Shown here in pieces: positions 9,137 to 18,027 of a stretch of DNA of 64,000 nt. Origin of the DNA: an uncultured Methanomassiliicoccaceae archaeon (GTDB lineage: Archaea > Thermoplasmatota > Thermoplasmata > Methanomassiliicoccales > Methanomethylophilaceae). A program made the position numbers and the translations under genes. Numbering within the stretch: the first letter of the stretch is position 1; the number at the start of each line of letters is the position of its first letter. The DNA lies in assembly GCA_905187815.1 (NCBI GenBank), contig CAJJJM010000001.1, positions 205,857 through 269,856 of the forward strand, read 5' to 3'. The notes under the pieces are model-generated. The model had not been told where the DNA came from, made no database searches, and worked only from the letters and a program-made list of their open reading frames with translations.

Positions 9137-10564
9137 ATGGCCCGCTACAGATGCACCGTTTGCGGTGATATTTACGACGAGGAATACGAGGGAGTAAGGT
9201 TCGAGGACCTTCCGGAGGATTGGACCTGTCCGACATGCTGCTCCCCCAAATCGGCCTTCGTCCTCATGGACGACGATGCCCCGGACAGTCAGCCGCAGGC
9301 GGTTCCGGCGGGACCCGCGCCGGTCGCTGCGGAGCAGGACGGCATCGACATCTCGCTGCCGCAGAACCTGATCAGATACGACGGAGGGGTCATGGACGAC
9401 ATCCATGCGATGTCCATGACCGGCAGGAGCGTCGACAGTGCCATGGACACCGAGCTGGACGTCCCTGGTTTCGAGGACATCCTGTTCCTCGGCGCACAGC
9501 TCGCCAGGGCTCCGAAGGACAAGTGGGAGGACGTGTCCATACGCACGGTCATCGGGAAGGGATCCCGGAGGCCGATGGAGCTGGAGATGCCGGTGTACAT
9601 CAGCCACATGAGCTTCGGTGCGTTGTCCGGAAGGGCGAAGATCGCACTGTCCAAGGGCAGCGCCATCGCCGGCACCGCGATGTGCAGCGGAGAAGGCGGC
9701 GCGCTGTGGGACGAGATGATCGCCGCCCACAGGTACATCTTCGAGTACATCCCCAACCAGTACAGCTTCAACGATCTCACCCTGGAGCACTGCGACGCGA
9801 TTGAGATCAAGATAGGCCAGGGCACCAAGCCCGGGATGGGAGGGCACCTGCCGGGGGACAAGGTCACCGAGGTCATCGCCGTCATGAGGGGCAAGCGCCG
9901 CGGGGAGGACATCCTCAGCCCTTCTAAGTTCCCGGGCATCGACACCCCCGAGGACCTGAGGTCCATGGTGGACATGCTCCGCGAGAGGTCAGGAGGTCTC
10001 CCCATCGGAGTGAAGATAGCCGCGGGGCACATCGAGGAGGATCTGGAGTTCATATCGCACTCAGGATGCGATTTCATCACGATAGACGGCAGGGGAGGCG
10101 CCACAGGTTCGTCCCCCAGGTTCCTGAAGGACGCGTCATCGGTCCCGACGGTGTACGCCCTGTCCAGGGCCAGGAGGTACATGGACGAGCACGGCATGGA
10201 TCAGGATCTGGTGATCACAGGCGGATTCCGCACCAGCGGCGACTGCATCAAGGCCCTCGCGATGGGTGCGGACGCGGTCGCCATGGCCTCCGCCCCGCTG
10301 ATGGCGCTGGGATGTCAGAGGTACAGGGCCTGCAACACCGGGAAGTGCCCCATGGGGATAGCCACCCAGGACCCGGAGCTGGAGGCCAGGCTGGACCAGG
10401 AGGCCGGCGCCATCCGCGTCGGCAACTTCCTCGGAGCCCTGGCCGACGAGATCAGGGCGTTCCTCAGGGCGTCCGGACACGCGGGGCTCGACGAGCTCTC
10501 CCTGGACGACCTGTGCACCGTGAGCACGGAGATATCGGAGAACACCGGAATCAGGCATGCGTGA
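9137..10564 (+). CDS. Rubredoxin-glutamate synthase (FMN domain) fusion
   Basis: A 475-residue protein. Residues 1-45 form a rubredoxin: Cys 6 and 9 (CTVCGDIY) and Cys 31 and 34 (CPTC). After a linker rich in Ala and Pro, residues about 75-470 match the FMN-binding barrel of GltB: ISHMSFGALSG, KIGQGTKPGMGGHLP, GVKIAAGHIEEDL and DGRGGATGSSP. The iron-sulfur cysteines appear in RYRACNTGKCPMGIATQ. There is no glutaminase domain, so it resembles the archaeal split-type glutamate synthase, with rubredoxin perhaps delivering electrons. A TATA-like TTATAATC lies at about 9108. The glutaminase and electron-input partners are not in the window. Confidence 0.88.
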   Translation: MARYRCTVCGDIYDEEYEGVRFEDLPEDWTCPTCCSPKSAFVLMDDDAPDSQPQAVPAGPAPVAAEQDGIDISLPQNLIRYDGGVMDDIHAMSMTGRSVDSAMDTELDVPGFEDILFLGAQLARAPKDKWEDVSIRTVIGKGSRRPMELEMPVYISHMSFGALSGRAKIALSKGSAIAGTAMCSGEGGALWDEMIAAHRYIFEYIPNQYSFNDLTLEHCDAIEIKIGQGTKPGMGGHLPGDKVTEVIAVMRGKRRGEDILSPSKFPGIDTPEDLRSMVDMLRERSGGLPIGVKIAAGHIEEDLEFISHSGCDFITIDGRGGATGSSPRFLKDASSVPTVYALSRARRYMDEHGMDQDLVITGGFRTSGDCIKALAMGADAVAMASAPLMALGCQRYRACNTGKCPMGIATQDPELEARLDQEAGAIRVGNFLGALADEIRAFLRASGHAGLDELSLDDLCTVSTEISENTGIRHA

Positions 10565-10568
10565 TCAC

Positions 10569-10745
10569 ATGGCCAAGGAAAGGTTCGAGACGGTCTGGGA
10601 GGAGGGCACGATCAACACCAGGACCGTCCTCAGGGACAGGGATACCGGCGTCTGCTACCTGGTGGTGCAGACGCCCCTGGGATGCGGGCTCACGCCGCTC
10701 CTGGATTCCGACGGGAAGCCGATGGTCTCCCCATGCGGTCCGTGA
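10569..10745 (+). CDS. DUF6440-type small protein
   Basis: A 58-residue protein, MAKERFETVWEEGTINTRT through GLTPLLDSDGKPMV. The RFE..EEG start, TGV.YL middle and GLTPLLD.DGKP end match the small DUF6440 family, whose function is unknown. An in-frame ATG at 10557 overlaps the preceding gene by 8 nt and is an alternative start. It is probably co-transcribed with the rubredoxin fusion. Confidence 0.75.
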   Translation: MAKERFETVWEEGTINTRTVLRDRDTGVCYLVVQTPLGCGLTPLLDSDGKPMVSPCGP

Positions 10746-10794
10746 TCACGGTCGCTGTGGAGCGGCGCATGCAGGCGGGCCGATATAGGATGTG

Positions 10795-11175
10795 TCAGAA
10801 CGGCGGGAGGAGGGTGAGCCTCTGCCTGTCGCCGGCTGAGTCCAGTCCGGTGCAGTCGCCGGCCATCCTCCCGATCTTTATTACCGGGTAGGGCGCCACA
10901 GGCTTGCCGTCCTCCCCGCTGAGGGGAGTGGGGCCGTAGAATATGCAGAACGCCCCGGGGCCGGGCCAGTAGGCGATGTCACCGACCTCGAGCTGCGTGG
11001 TGCGGCCCTCCTTCGGCATTATCGCGTCCAGAGGGCACTCGCAGTAAATCATCCCGCCCAGCATGTTGATGTCCATGCTGAGCGGGAGCGAGAGCCAGAT
11101 GGCGTTGGAGATGTCCGAGTCGTCGAGCTCTGCGGGGAAGTCCCCGTTCCTGGTCCTGACCGTCATCCTGCTCAT
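10795..11175 (-). CDS. Cyclophilin-like fold protein
   Basis: A 126-residue protein with DISNAIWLSLPLSMDINML, LEVGDIAYWPGPGAFCIFYGPTP and PVIKIGRMAG. This matches the TM1367-type cyclophilin-like family, which shares the peptidyl-prolyl isomerase barrel but lacks proven isomerase activity. The YWPGPGAFCIFYGPTP loop is the strongest signature. It lies downstream of ilvC on the same strand (23-nt gap) and is probably co-transcribed. Function is unknown. Confidence 0.75.
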   Translation of the reverse strand: MSRMTVRTRNGDFPAELDDSDISNAIWLSLPLSMDINMLGGMIYCECPLDAIMPKEGRTTQLEVGDIAYWPGPGAFCIFYGPTPLSGEDGKPVAPYPVIKIGRMAGDCTGLDSAGDRQRLTLLPPF

Positions 11176-11198
11176 GTCGCCACCCGGCCGTTAGGGTT

Positions 11199-12194
11199 TT
11201 AGTTCTTCCTCTCGAAGAGCTGGCGGATCTCCTTTCCGGTGATCTCGAGCTGCAGCTTCTTCTCGTCCTCTTCCATCTTCTTGAGGTTGACGAGTCCGGC
11301 GGCCCATTCGGCCCTCCACTCGTCCTTGAACTTGCCGCTCTCGATGTCGTCGAGGATGGACTTCATCCCCTCGGCGGACTGCTCGGTGATGACCCTGTCG
11401 CGCCTGGTCATACCTCCGTACTCGGCGGTGTTGGAGACGACGTTCCACATGAGCTCGAATCCGCCCTTGATGATGAGGTCGTCGATGAGCTTGGTCTCGT
11501 GGAGGACCTCGAAGTAGGCCATCTCCGGAGGGTAGCCGGCGTCGGTCAGGGTCTTGAATCCCTGCCTGATCAGGGCGGTGAGTCCACCGCAGAGGACGGC
11601 CTGCTCGCCGAAGAGGTCGGTGTAGGTCTCGTTGTCGAAGGTGGTCTCGAAGACACCGGCGCGGGTGGATCCCAGTCCTTTTGCCAGAGCGAGGGCGATG
11701 GCCTTGGCGTTCCCGGTGACGTCCTGGTGGATGCAGATGAGCGCGGGGACTCCGAATCCCTCGGTGAAGACGATCCTCTCCATGTCTCCGGGGGCCTTGG
11801 GGGCCATCATGATGACGTCGACGTCCGCGGGAGGCTGGATCAGCTTGTAGGTGATGGCGAATCCATGGGCGAACTCGAGGGCGGCACCCTTCTTGAGGTT
11901 GGGCTCGACGTACTGCTTGTAGATGTCGGGCTGGATCTCGTCGGGCAGAAGCATGAGGACGACATCGGCGTCCTTGACGGCGTCGGCGAACTCGGCGACC
12001 TTCAGTCCGTCCTCTTTTGCCTTGTTCCAGGAGTTTCCGTCCTTCCTGGCTCCGATGGTAACGTCGATGCCGGAGTCGTGGAAGCACAGGGCCTGAGCCC
12101 TTCCCTGGGATCCATATCCCAGGACGGCGACTTTCTTTCCGTCGAGGACCTTCAGGTCCGCATCTTTATCATGGTAAAGCTGCATGGTTTTCAC
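11199..12194 (-). CDS. ilvC: Ketol-acid reductoisomerase
   Basis: A 331-residue class I KARI of the valine/isoleucine pathway, converting acetolactate to dihydroxyvalerate with NAD(P)H and Mg2+. The nucleotide loop is VAVLGYGSQGRAQA and the metal-binding helical domain holds TLTDAGYPPEMAYFE with conserved Glu residues. The usual GPGH motif is replaced: the sequence reads APKAPGDMER. A TATA box (GTATAAATC on this strand) lies at about 12223-12231, giving a very short leader. An ATG three codons in (12185) is an alternative start. The matching acetolactate synthases are at 32-36 kb. Confidence 0.95.
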   Translation of the reverse strand: MKTMQLYHDKDADLKVLDGKKVAVLGYGSQGRAQALCFHDSGIDVTIGARKDGNSWNKAKEDGLKVAEFADAVKDADVVLMLLPDEIQPDIYKQYVEPNLKKGAALEFAHGFAITYKLIQPPADVDVIMMAPKAPGDMERIVFTEGFGVPALICIHQDVTGNAKAIALALAKGLGSTRAGVFETTFDNETYTDLFGEQAVLCGGLTALIRQGFKTLTDAGYPPEMAYFEVLHETKLIDDLIIKGGFELMWNVVSNTAEYGGMTRRDRVITEQSAEGMKSILDDIESGKFKDEWRAEWAAGLVNLKKMEEDEKKLQLEITGKEIRQLFERKN

Positions 12195-12319
12195 CTATAT
12201 GGGCGCGTACTCTACCATCCGATTTATACCTTGTTTAGTAAACACGGGTGTGAGTAGACGAATGTCGGAAGCGTTCACGACCCCAAATTGCATATATCCA
12301 AGGACTCGTCGCACCCGTC

Positions 12320-13693
12320 ATGGAGACTGTCGAAAAGCGCGGCGGTTTCTCGGGAAAGCTGGGATTCCTCCTGGCCACCGCCGGCGCTGCCGTCGGTCTC
12401 GGGAACCTGTGGCGTTTCCCATATCTCGCTGAACAATACGGGGGCGGGATCTTCCTGCTTGTGTATCTGATCCTGGTGGTCACCTTCGGCGTGGTCATGC
12501 TCATCACGGAGCTCGCCATAGGTAGGCGCACGGGCAAGTCCAGTTTCGATGCCCTGATGGACCTGTGTGACAAGTACCCCATCATAGGATGGGTGGCCAT
12601 GCTGGTGCCGATGATCATCGTTCCATACTACTGCGTTATAGGCGGATGGGTCACCAAGTACTTCGCCGACTACGCGGTCGGTGCGGGTTCGGACCTGGCG
12701 GGTTCCGGTTTCTTCGACAGCTTCATCTCGATGGACATAGGAGGGGTCTTCGACAACCCCCTGCCATGGTTCCTCATCTACGCGTTCCTGACGATCATCG
12801 TTGTCGTGTTCGGTGTAGAGAAGGGGATAGAGAGGATGAGCAAGGTCCTCATGCCGGCCCTGTTCATCCTGCTCATCGCCATCTGCGTGTATATGATGAC
12901 CATCGACGGCATATCCGAGGGCCTGAAGTACTACCTGGTCCCGGATTTCGACCAGCTGTCCTTCTCGACGGTCGCGGGCGCGGCGAGCCAGCTGTTCTAC
13001 TCGCTCTCCATAGCCATGGGCATCACGATCGCCTACGGCTCATACATGCGCAAGCAGGACAACATCGAGAAGTCCGCATACACCGTCGCCCTCACGGACA
13101 CTTGCGTGGCATTCCTGTCCGGGCTGATGATCGTCCCGGCCTTCGTCCTGTTCTCCAGCAGCACCGAGATGAGCAGCGGGTTCGGCCTCCTCTTCACGAC
13201 GATGCCCGAGGTGTTCAACACCATGCCCGGAGGGGAGATCGTCGGGATAGCGTTCTTCCTCCTCGCGATGTTCGCCGCCCTGACATCATCCGTGGCGCTG
13301 ATGGAGGCGGTCGTGTCGGTCCTCAGGGACCATTGGAAGATGACCCGTATCCGCGCATGCCTGATCGTGGCCCTCGGCATCATAGTCCTCGGGCTCCTGT
13401 CATGTCTGGGATTCGGGCCTCTGGAGATGGTGTCGTTCTTCGGCATGTCGTTCCTGGAGTTCTTCGACTTCATAACCAACTCCGTCATGATGCCGATAGT
13501 GGCCCTCGTCACATGCGTGCTGATAGGCTATGTGGTCAAGACCAGATATGTCATCGACGAGGTGGAATCATCCGGGTGCGAGTTCAGGATCAAGAGCTTC
13601 TACTCGATCATGGTGAAGTACATCTGTCCTGTGATCCTGGCGGTGATCCTAGTCGTGGGAATCCTGGGCGGGCTCGGCGTGTACACAATCTGA
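12320..13693 (+). CDS. Sodium-dependent transporter, NSS/SNF family (copy 1)
   Basis: A 457-residue membrane protein with about 11-12 hydrophobic helices. The first helix contains AVGLGNLWRFPYLAEQYGGG, the sodium and substrate site of LeuT-fold NSS transporters. It should import an amino acid or related amine by Na+ symport; the substrate cannot be predicted. A TATA box (CATATATCC at 12291) lies 29 nt before the ATG. A close paralogue follows directly. Confidence 0.92.
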   Translation: METVEKRGGFSGKLGFLLATAGAAVGLGNLWRFPYLAEQYGGGIFLLVYLILVVTFGVVMLITELAIGRRTGKSSFDALMDLCDKYPIIGWVAMLVPMIIVPYYCVIGGWVTKYFADYAVGAGSDLAGSGFFDSFISMDIGGVFDNPLPWFLIYAFLTIIVVVFGVEKGIERMSKVLMPALFILLIAICVYMMTIDGISEGLKYYLVPDFDQLSFSTVAGAASQLFYSLSIAMGITIAYGSYMRKQDNIEKSAYTVALTDTCVAFLSGLMIVPAFVLFSSSTEMSSGFGLLFTTMPEVFNTMPGGEIVGIAFFLLAMFAALTSSVALMEAVVSVLRDHWKMTRIRACLIVALGIIVLGLLSCLGFGPLEMVSFFGMSFLEFFDFITNSVMMPIVALVTCVLIGYVVKTRYVIDEVESSGCEFRIKSFYSIMVKYICPVILAVILVVGILGGLGVYTI

Positions 13694-13746
13694 TGTGCCG
13701 GCCGGGCTACCCAACCAATATATAATCAGATACTCTGGCCAAGGGC

Positions 13747-15114
13747 ATGGAGCATGCTGCATCGCGCGGCAGCTTCTCGGGAAGGCTGGGTTTCATCCTG
13801 GCTGCCGCCGGTTCGGCGGTGGGTCTCGGGAACCTGTGGCGCTTCCCATATCTCGCTGAGCAGTACGGGGGCGGGGCATTCCTTGTCACGTACCTCGTAT
13901 TGGTGATAACGTTCGGCGTCGCCCTGATGATCACTGAGATCGCCATCGGCAGGCGCACCGGAAAATCCTGCATCGACGCCTTCCTGGATCTGGGGGAGAG
14001 GTACAAGGTCATCGGGTGGATCATCGCCATAATACCGCTGATCATCGTCCCGTACTACTGCGTCATAGGCGGATGGGTCACCAAGTACTTCGTCGAGTAC
14101 ATGTCCGGGATGGGTTCGGAACTGGCCAACGGTACGTTCTTCGGCGACTTCACATCCGTAGCCCTTCCGGGGGTGTTCGACAGTCCGGTCATCTGGTTCG
14201 TCATCTACGCCGTCCTGACGGTGGCCGTCGTCGCGTTCGGTGTGCAGAAAGGTGTCGAGAGGATGAGCAAGATCCTCCTTCCAGCACTTCTCGTCCTTCT
14301 TGTGGGGATATGCGTCTACATGCTGACCGTCGACGGTATCGCGGAAGGTCTGAAGTACTACCTCGTCCCGGACTTCGGCGACTTCTCAATGAAGACCGTC
14401 CTCGGTGCGATGGGCCAGCTGTTCTACTCCCTGTCCCTCGCCATGGGTATAATGATCACATACGGATCCTACATGAGGAAGAACGTGGACATCGAGAAGT
14501 CCGCCTACACCATCTGTCTGATGGATACATGCGTGGCCTTCCTGTCCGGACTCATGATTGTGCCCGCGGTCGTCGTGTTCATCGGCCCCGGGCTCTCCAG
14601 CGGATTCGGACTCATGTTCGAGACCATGCCCCTGGTGTTCGAATCCATGCCCGCCGGTCACGTGATAGGTGCGGTGTTCTTCCTCCTCGCGATGTTCGCC
14701 GCATGGACCTCATCCATATCCCTGGCGGAGACCGCCGTGTCGATCTTCAAGGACAGGTGGCATTGGCGGCGTTCGACCGCATGCGTCGTGTGTCTTCTCA
14801 TGATCCTCTGCCTGGGGATACTGTCATGCCTCAGTTTCGGTCCTCTCAGCGGAGTGACCCTGCTCGGAATGAGATTCCTGGAGTTCTTCGACTTCATAAC
14901 CAACTCCGTGCTGATGCCGATCGCGGCAATAATAACGTGTATAATCGTAGGATACGTTGTCAAGACGAAGTTCGTGGTCGATGAGATAGAGGAATCAGGT
15001 AGATTCAGATTGAAACCGGTCTACAATCTGCTGATCATGGTCGTGTGCCCGGTGTTCATGACCTTGATCCTAGTTTCAGGACTGCTCTCGTACTTCGGAA
15101 TATACACCATATGA
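13747..15114 (+). CDS. Sodium-dependent transporter, NSS/SNF family (copy 2)
   Basis: A 455-residue paralogue of the preceding gene, similar along its whole length (same GNLWRFPYLAEQYGGG helix 1, PYYCVIGGWVTKYF, EGLKYYLVPDF, FLEFFDFITNSV). It has its own TATA box (TATATAATC at 13721, 26 nt upstream of the ATG), so the copies can be expressed independently. Differences cluster in extracellular loops and helices 10-12. The MarR-type gene starts 10 nt after its stop and probably shares its transcript. Confidence 0.92.
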   Translation: MEHAASRGSFSGRLGFILAAAGSAVGLGNLWRFPYLAEQYGGGAFLVTYLVLVITFGVALMITEIAIGRRTGKSCIDAFLDLGERYKVIGWIIAIIPLIIVPYYCVIGGWVTKYFVEYMSGMGSELANGTFFGDFTSVALPGVFDSPVIWFVIYAVLTVAVVAFGVQKGVERMSKILLPALLVLLVGICVYMLTVDGIAEGLKYYLVPDFGDFSMKTVLGAMGQLFYSLSLAMGIMITYGSYMRKNVDIEKSAYTICLMDTCVAFLSGLMIVPAVVVFIGPGLSSGFGLMFETMPLVFESMPAGHVIGAVFFLLAMFAAWTSSISLAETAVSIFKDRWHWRRSTACVVCLLMILCLGILSCLSFGPLSGVTLLGMRFLEFFDFITNSVLMPIAAIITCIIVGYVVKTKFVVDEIEESGRFRLKPVYNLLIMVVCPVFMTLILVSGLLSYFGIYTI

Positions 15115-15124
15115 GGATGACCCG

Positions 15125-15574
15125 ATGGCTGGCGACAAGGGCGGGATCGATCTTGTCATGACGTTCCCCAAGAAGATGAACACATGCGTCAAGGGGTACG
15201 TTGAGAGGTACCTCAAGGACACCCGCCTCAAGCCGCCCCATCTCCTCCTCATACACCGCATAGGCCAGAGGGAGGGGATATCCCAGAAGGAGCTGAACGA
15301 CGAGGTCATGTTCGACAAGTCCTACATCTCCAACATGGTCCACGAACTGATCGACATGGGGCTCGTCAGCAACGACGGCTCCGGAAAGGCGCACAGCCTC
15401 CACCTCACGGATTCCGGCAGGGACATCCAGGCCATGAGCCAGATGATGTTCGAGCTCATAGACCGCGATCTGTTCACGGTCCTGACGGACGAGGAGCGCA
15501 ACGCCCTAGACAGCATAATGAGGAAGCTCAACCGCCGTGTGGACGAGATCCTCGACGAGCTGTCCAAGCGATGA
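15125..15574 (+). CDS. MarR-family transcriptional regulator
   Basis: A 149-residue winged-helix protein. The recognition region is GISQKELNDEVMFDKSYISNMV (about residues 47-68), followed by the wing and a C-terminal dimer helix ending LNRRVDEILDELSKR. It lies between the NSS transporter genes and a divergently unrelated MFS exporter gene on the same strand. A perfect 7-bp-arm palindrome begins 7 nt after its stop, upstream of the exporter, making the exporter its most likely target. The ligand is unknown. Confidence 0.88.
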   Translation: MAGDKGGIDLVMTFPKKMNTCVKGYVERYLKDTRLKPPHLLLIHRIGQREGISQKELNDEVMFDKSYISNMVHELIDMGLVSNDGSGKAHSLHLTDSGRDIQAMSQMMFELIDRDLFTVLTDEERNALDSIMRKLNRRVDEILDELSKR

Positions 15575-15580
15575 TGATAT

Positions 15581-15598
15581 TAGTTGATTTCTCAACTA
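15581..15598. promoter_or_regulatory. Candidate MarR operator
   Basis: TAGTTGA-TTTC-TCAACTA is a perfect inverted repeat, upstream of a TATA element (TTATATATAA at about 15645) and of the MFS exporter. A weaker related repeat, TGAAT-CGCCA-ATTCA, lies at 15706-15720 beside a second TATA-like ACTTATAC. The stretch 15575-15780 holds only these sites. Confidence 0.6.
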
Positions 15599-15825
15599 TT
15601 CAAAGTTGGTCGTAAAACGTCCGAACCATGGAATTTTTTATAGATTATATATAAACACAAAGAGGAAAGGTGGCGCAAATCCTCCAACCGAATCCATATC
15701 TTTGTTGAATCGCCAATTCACAAGGTACTTATACAACATCTTGCTCAAGGGTATTTCTGTCAAGAATCCTGGGAGGGGTTCCCATAGCAGCTGAACAAAT
15801 CACATACAAGAACATCGATCCGAAG

Positions 15826-17382
15826 GTGCGCACCACCATCATGATCGGTCTCTGCGTCGCCATGCTCGGTGCATGCTTCGACGGAACCATCGTGGGCACC
15901 ATCGGAACAAGACTGGCGGAGGACCTCGGAGGCCTCAGCCTATACTCTTGGATGGTCACCGCATACCTGCTGTGCGAGACCATCATGATCCCCATCGCGG
16001 GAAAGCTCTCCGACATCTACGGGAGGAAGCCCCTCTTCCTCATCGGTCTCGGCCTCTTCGCCGTCGGTTCCGTCATCGCCGGACTGTCCACATCCATGGG
16101 CATGTTCATCGTCGCCCGTGCAGTCCAGGGTATCGGCGGAGGTATCCTGATCCCGGTCGCGACCGCCGCCGTCGCCGACCTGTACGCTCCCCGCGAGAGG
16201 GCCAGGATGCAGGGAATCCTGGGAGCCATCTTCGGAGTGGGAAGCGGAATCGGACCCCTTCTCGGAGGATACATCGAGGGAGCCATCAGCTGGCACTGGT
16301 GCTTCTACATCAACATCCCTCTGGCGCTCATCGCGCTCATTCTCACCATCAGGAAGTTCCCGACCCCCGTCAACGACGAGGAGAAGCACATCGATTACAA
16401 GGGTATCGCAGTCCTGACCCTCCTGCTCCTGGACGTCATCCTGCTCTTCGAGTTCGGAGGCACGGAGTTCGGATGGGCCAGCATCGAGACTATCGCCATG
16501 ATCATCGCGGCCATCGTCCTCATCGTCCTGTTCGTGGCAATCGAGAGGAAGGCCATCGATCCCATCCTCGCGCCCCATCTGATACACAACAAGACCGTCA
16601 TAATGGCAGCCATCTTCATGGCTATCTTCGGAATCGGAATGATCGGGGCCATGATGTTCACCAACATGCTGGCCGTCGGCATCTTCGGACTCACGACCCT
16701 CCAGGCGGGCATATGGTCTCTCGCGATGGTCGCGGGAATGATGATCACATCCCTGTCCTCGGGTGCCCTGGTCAACAGGACCGGATACAAGGTCTGGCTC
16801 ATCGTGGGACCCATCCTCTGTTTCCTGGGACTCTACTACCTGTCTGGCATGTCGGTCACTCCCGAGATGATCGTGCAGATGGGAAGCGACTCCGCATACC
16901 TGCAGGATCTCTATATGTCCAGGTACCTCATCGGTACGTTCGTCCTCGGTCTCGGTCTCGGATGCATGATGTCCGTCGTCATGTCCGCTGTCCAGAACAG
17001 CTCCAAGCCCACCGAGATGGGAATGACCACATCCTCCGTCAATCTGATCAGGTCAATCGGAACGACCATGGGTACCGCCATCTTCACCATGATCATCAAC
17101 GGGCGTCTCACAGGGGAGCTCCAGAGCTCGCTGCCCGAGGGGATCTTCAACCTCATACCCCATGACACCGGTGTGCTTGAGGTGCTCGCCAACCCCGAAT
17201 ACATGATGTATGCGCCCCAGATCATGTCCTCGTTCAGCAACAGTGTCGACTTCTCGTTCCTCGCAGGAGGATGCATCATCCTTCTCCTGGTCATCGTCGG
17301 CATCGTCTTCAAGGCCCAGAAGCCCGAGGAGGACGAGGAGCTCGAGGCCGTCAAGAGAAGGATCGAGCAGGGCGAGGAGTGA
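15826..17382 (+). CDS. MFS multidrug exporter, DHA2 (14-helix) type
   Basis: A 518-residue or longer membrane protein with about 14 hydrophobic segments. Helix 1 carries LGACFDGTIVGTIGTRLAEDL (the D1-type motif of the EmrB/QacA branch) and loop 2-3 carries GKLSDIYGRKPLF, the MFS motif A. It should export hydrophobic compounds by proton antiport. The GTG at 15826 would start the protein right at helix 1. The frame is open upstream, and an ATA codon at 15784 sits seven bases after GGAGG (15772-15776), which would add AAEQITYKNIDPK. The 5' region carries palindromes likely bound by the MarR protein upstream. A strong terminator follows. Confidence 0.9.
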   Translation: MRTTIMIGLCVAMLGACFDGTIVGTIGTRLAEDLGGLSLYSWMVTAYLLCETIMIPIAGKLSDIYGRKPLFLIGLGLFAVGSVIAGLSTSMGMFIVARAVQGIGGGILIPVATAAVADLYAPRERARMQGILGAIFGVGSGIGPLLGGYIEGAISWHWCFYINIPLALIALILTIRKFPTPVNDEEKHIDYKGIAVLTLLLLDVILLFEFGGTEFGWASIETIAMIIAAIVLIVLFVAIERKAIDPILAPHLIHNKTVIMAAIFMAIFGIGMIGAMMFTNMLAVGIFGLTTLQAGIWSLAMVAGMMITSLSSGALVNRTGYKVWLIVGPILCFLGLYYLSGMSVTPEMIVQMGSDSAYLQDLYMSRYLIGTFVLGLGLGCMMSVVMSAVQNSSKPTEMGMTTSSVNLIRSIGTTMGTAIFTMIINGRLTGELQSSLPEGIFNLIPHDTGVLEVLANPEYMMYAPQIMSSFSNSVDFSFLAGGCIILLLVIVGIVFKAQKPEEDEELEAVKRRIEQGEE

Positions 17383-17414
17383 TCCTGTCCAAACGGGTCA
17401 AAGGACCCATTTTA

Positions 17415-17445
17415 CCCATCCCTCGCGGATGGGCCCTTCTTTTTA
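17415..17445 (+). terminator. Intrinsic-type terminator after MFS gene
   Basis: CCCATCC-CTCGC-GGATGGG hairpin (17415-17433) followed by CCCTTCTTTTTATTATA, 32 nt after the exporter stop. Confidence 0.75.
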
Positions 17446-17466
17446 TTATATTCGTCATTTCCAAAC

Positions 17467-18027
17467 ATGGATTTCCTTGAACGTGCCCGCCGCGGGGTCA
17501 TGACCAGCGAGACAGATGAGGACATCGGAGAGTTCATCGAGGCAATGGAGAGGGCCCATGGCCTATGCGAGAGGTTCAACGTCCCTTGCACGCCATGGAG
17601 TGAGCGCAAGGCCATACTCGAGGAGCTCTTCGGTCAGGAGCTGGACTCGGACACGGTGATCAATCCGACATTCTGGTGCGACATAGGGACCAACATCAGT
17701 CTCGGCAGGCACGTCCACATCAACTTCGACTGCGTCATCCTGGACAGCGCCGAGGTGGAGATCGGCGACTACGTCCTTATCGCCCCCAAGGTCTGCATCG
17801 CGACCCCGGGACACGGCTTCGCACCTGAGCTGAGGAGAGCCATCGCCACCCGTGCGGAGAAGATAACCATAGGCGACGACGTCTGGATAGGTGCCGGGGC
17901 GTTGATCCTCCCAGGGGTCACCATCGGGGAGGGAGCCATCATAGGCGCGGGCGCGGTGGTCACGAAGGACGTCCCAGCCGGGGAGACCTATGCTGGCGTA
18001 CCTGCCAGGGACATAAAGGCGATATGA
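17467..18027 (+). CDS. Maltose/galactoside-type O-acetyltransferase
   Basis: A 186-residue left-handed beta-helix protein. It has an N-terminal helical Mac-type domain (1-60) and hexapeptide repeats from [10 protein letters not shown] onward. The active-site His is in [14 protein letters not shown], and it ends with the [20 protein letters not shown] acetyl-CoA loop. It should transfer acetyl from acetyl-CoA to a sugar or similar hydroxyl; the acceptor is unknown. The nitrilase gene starts at its stop codon (ATGATG, 18024), so the two are translationally coupled. Confidence 0.9.
   Translation: MDFLERARRGVMTSETDEDIGEFIEAMERAHGLCERFNVPCTPWSERKAILEELFGQELDSDTVINPTFWCDIGTNISLGRHVHINFDCVILDSAEVEIGDYVLIAPKVCIATPGHGFAPELRRAIATRAEKITIGDDVWIGAGALILPGVTIGEGAIIGAGAVVTKDVPAGETYAGVPARDIKAI

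Noticed and set aside
15606..15794. 62-codon ORF in the MFS upstream region
   Set aside because: Overlaps the promoter elements and palindromes, with no ribosome site and no coding character.
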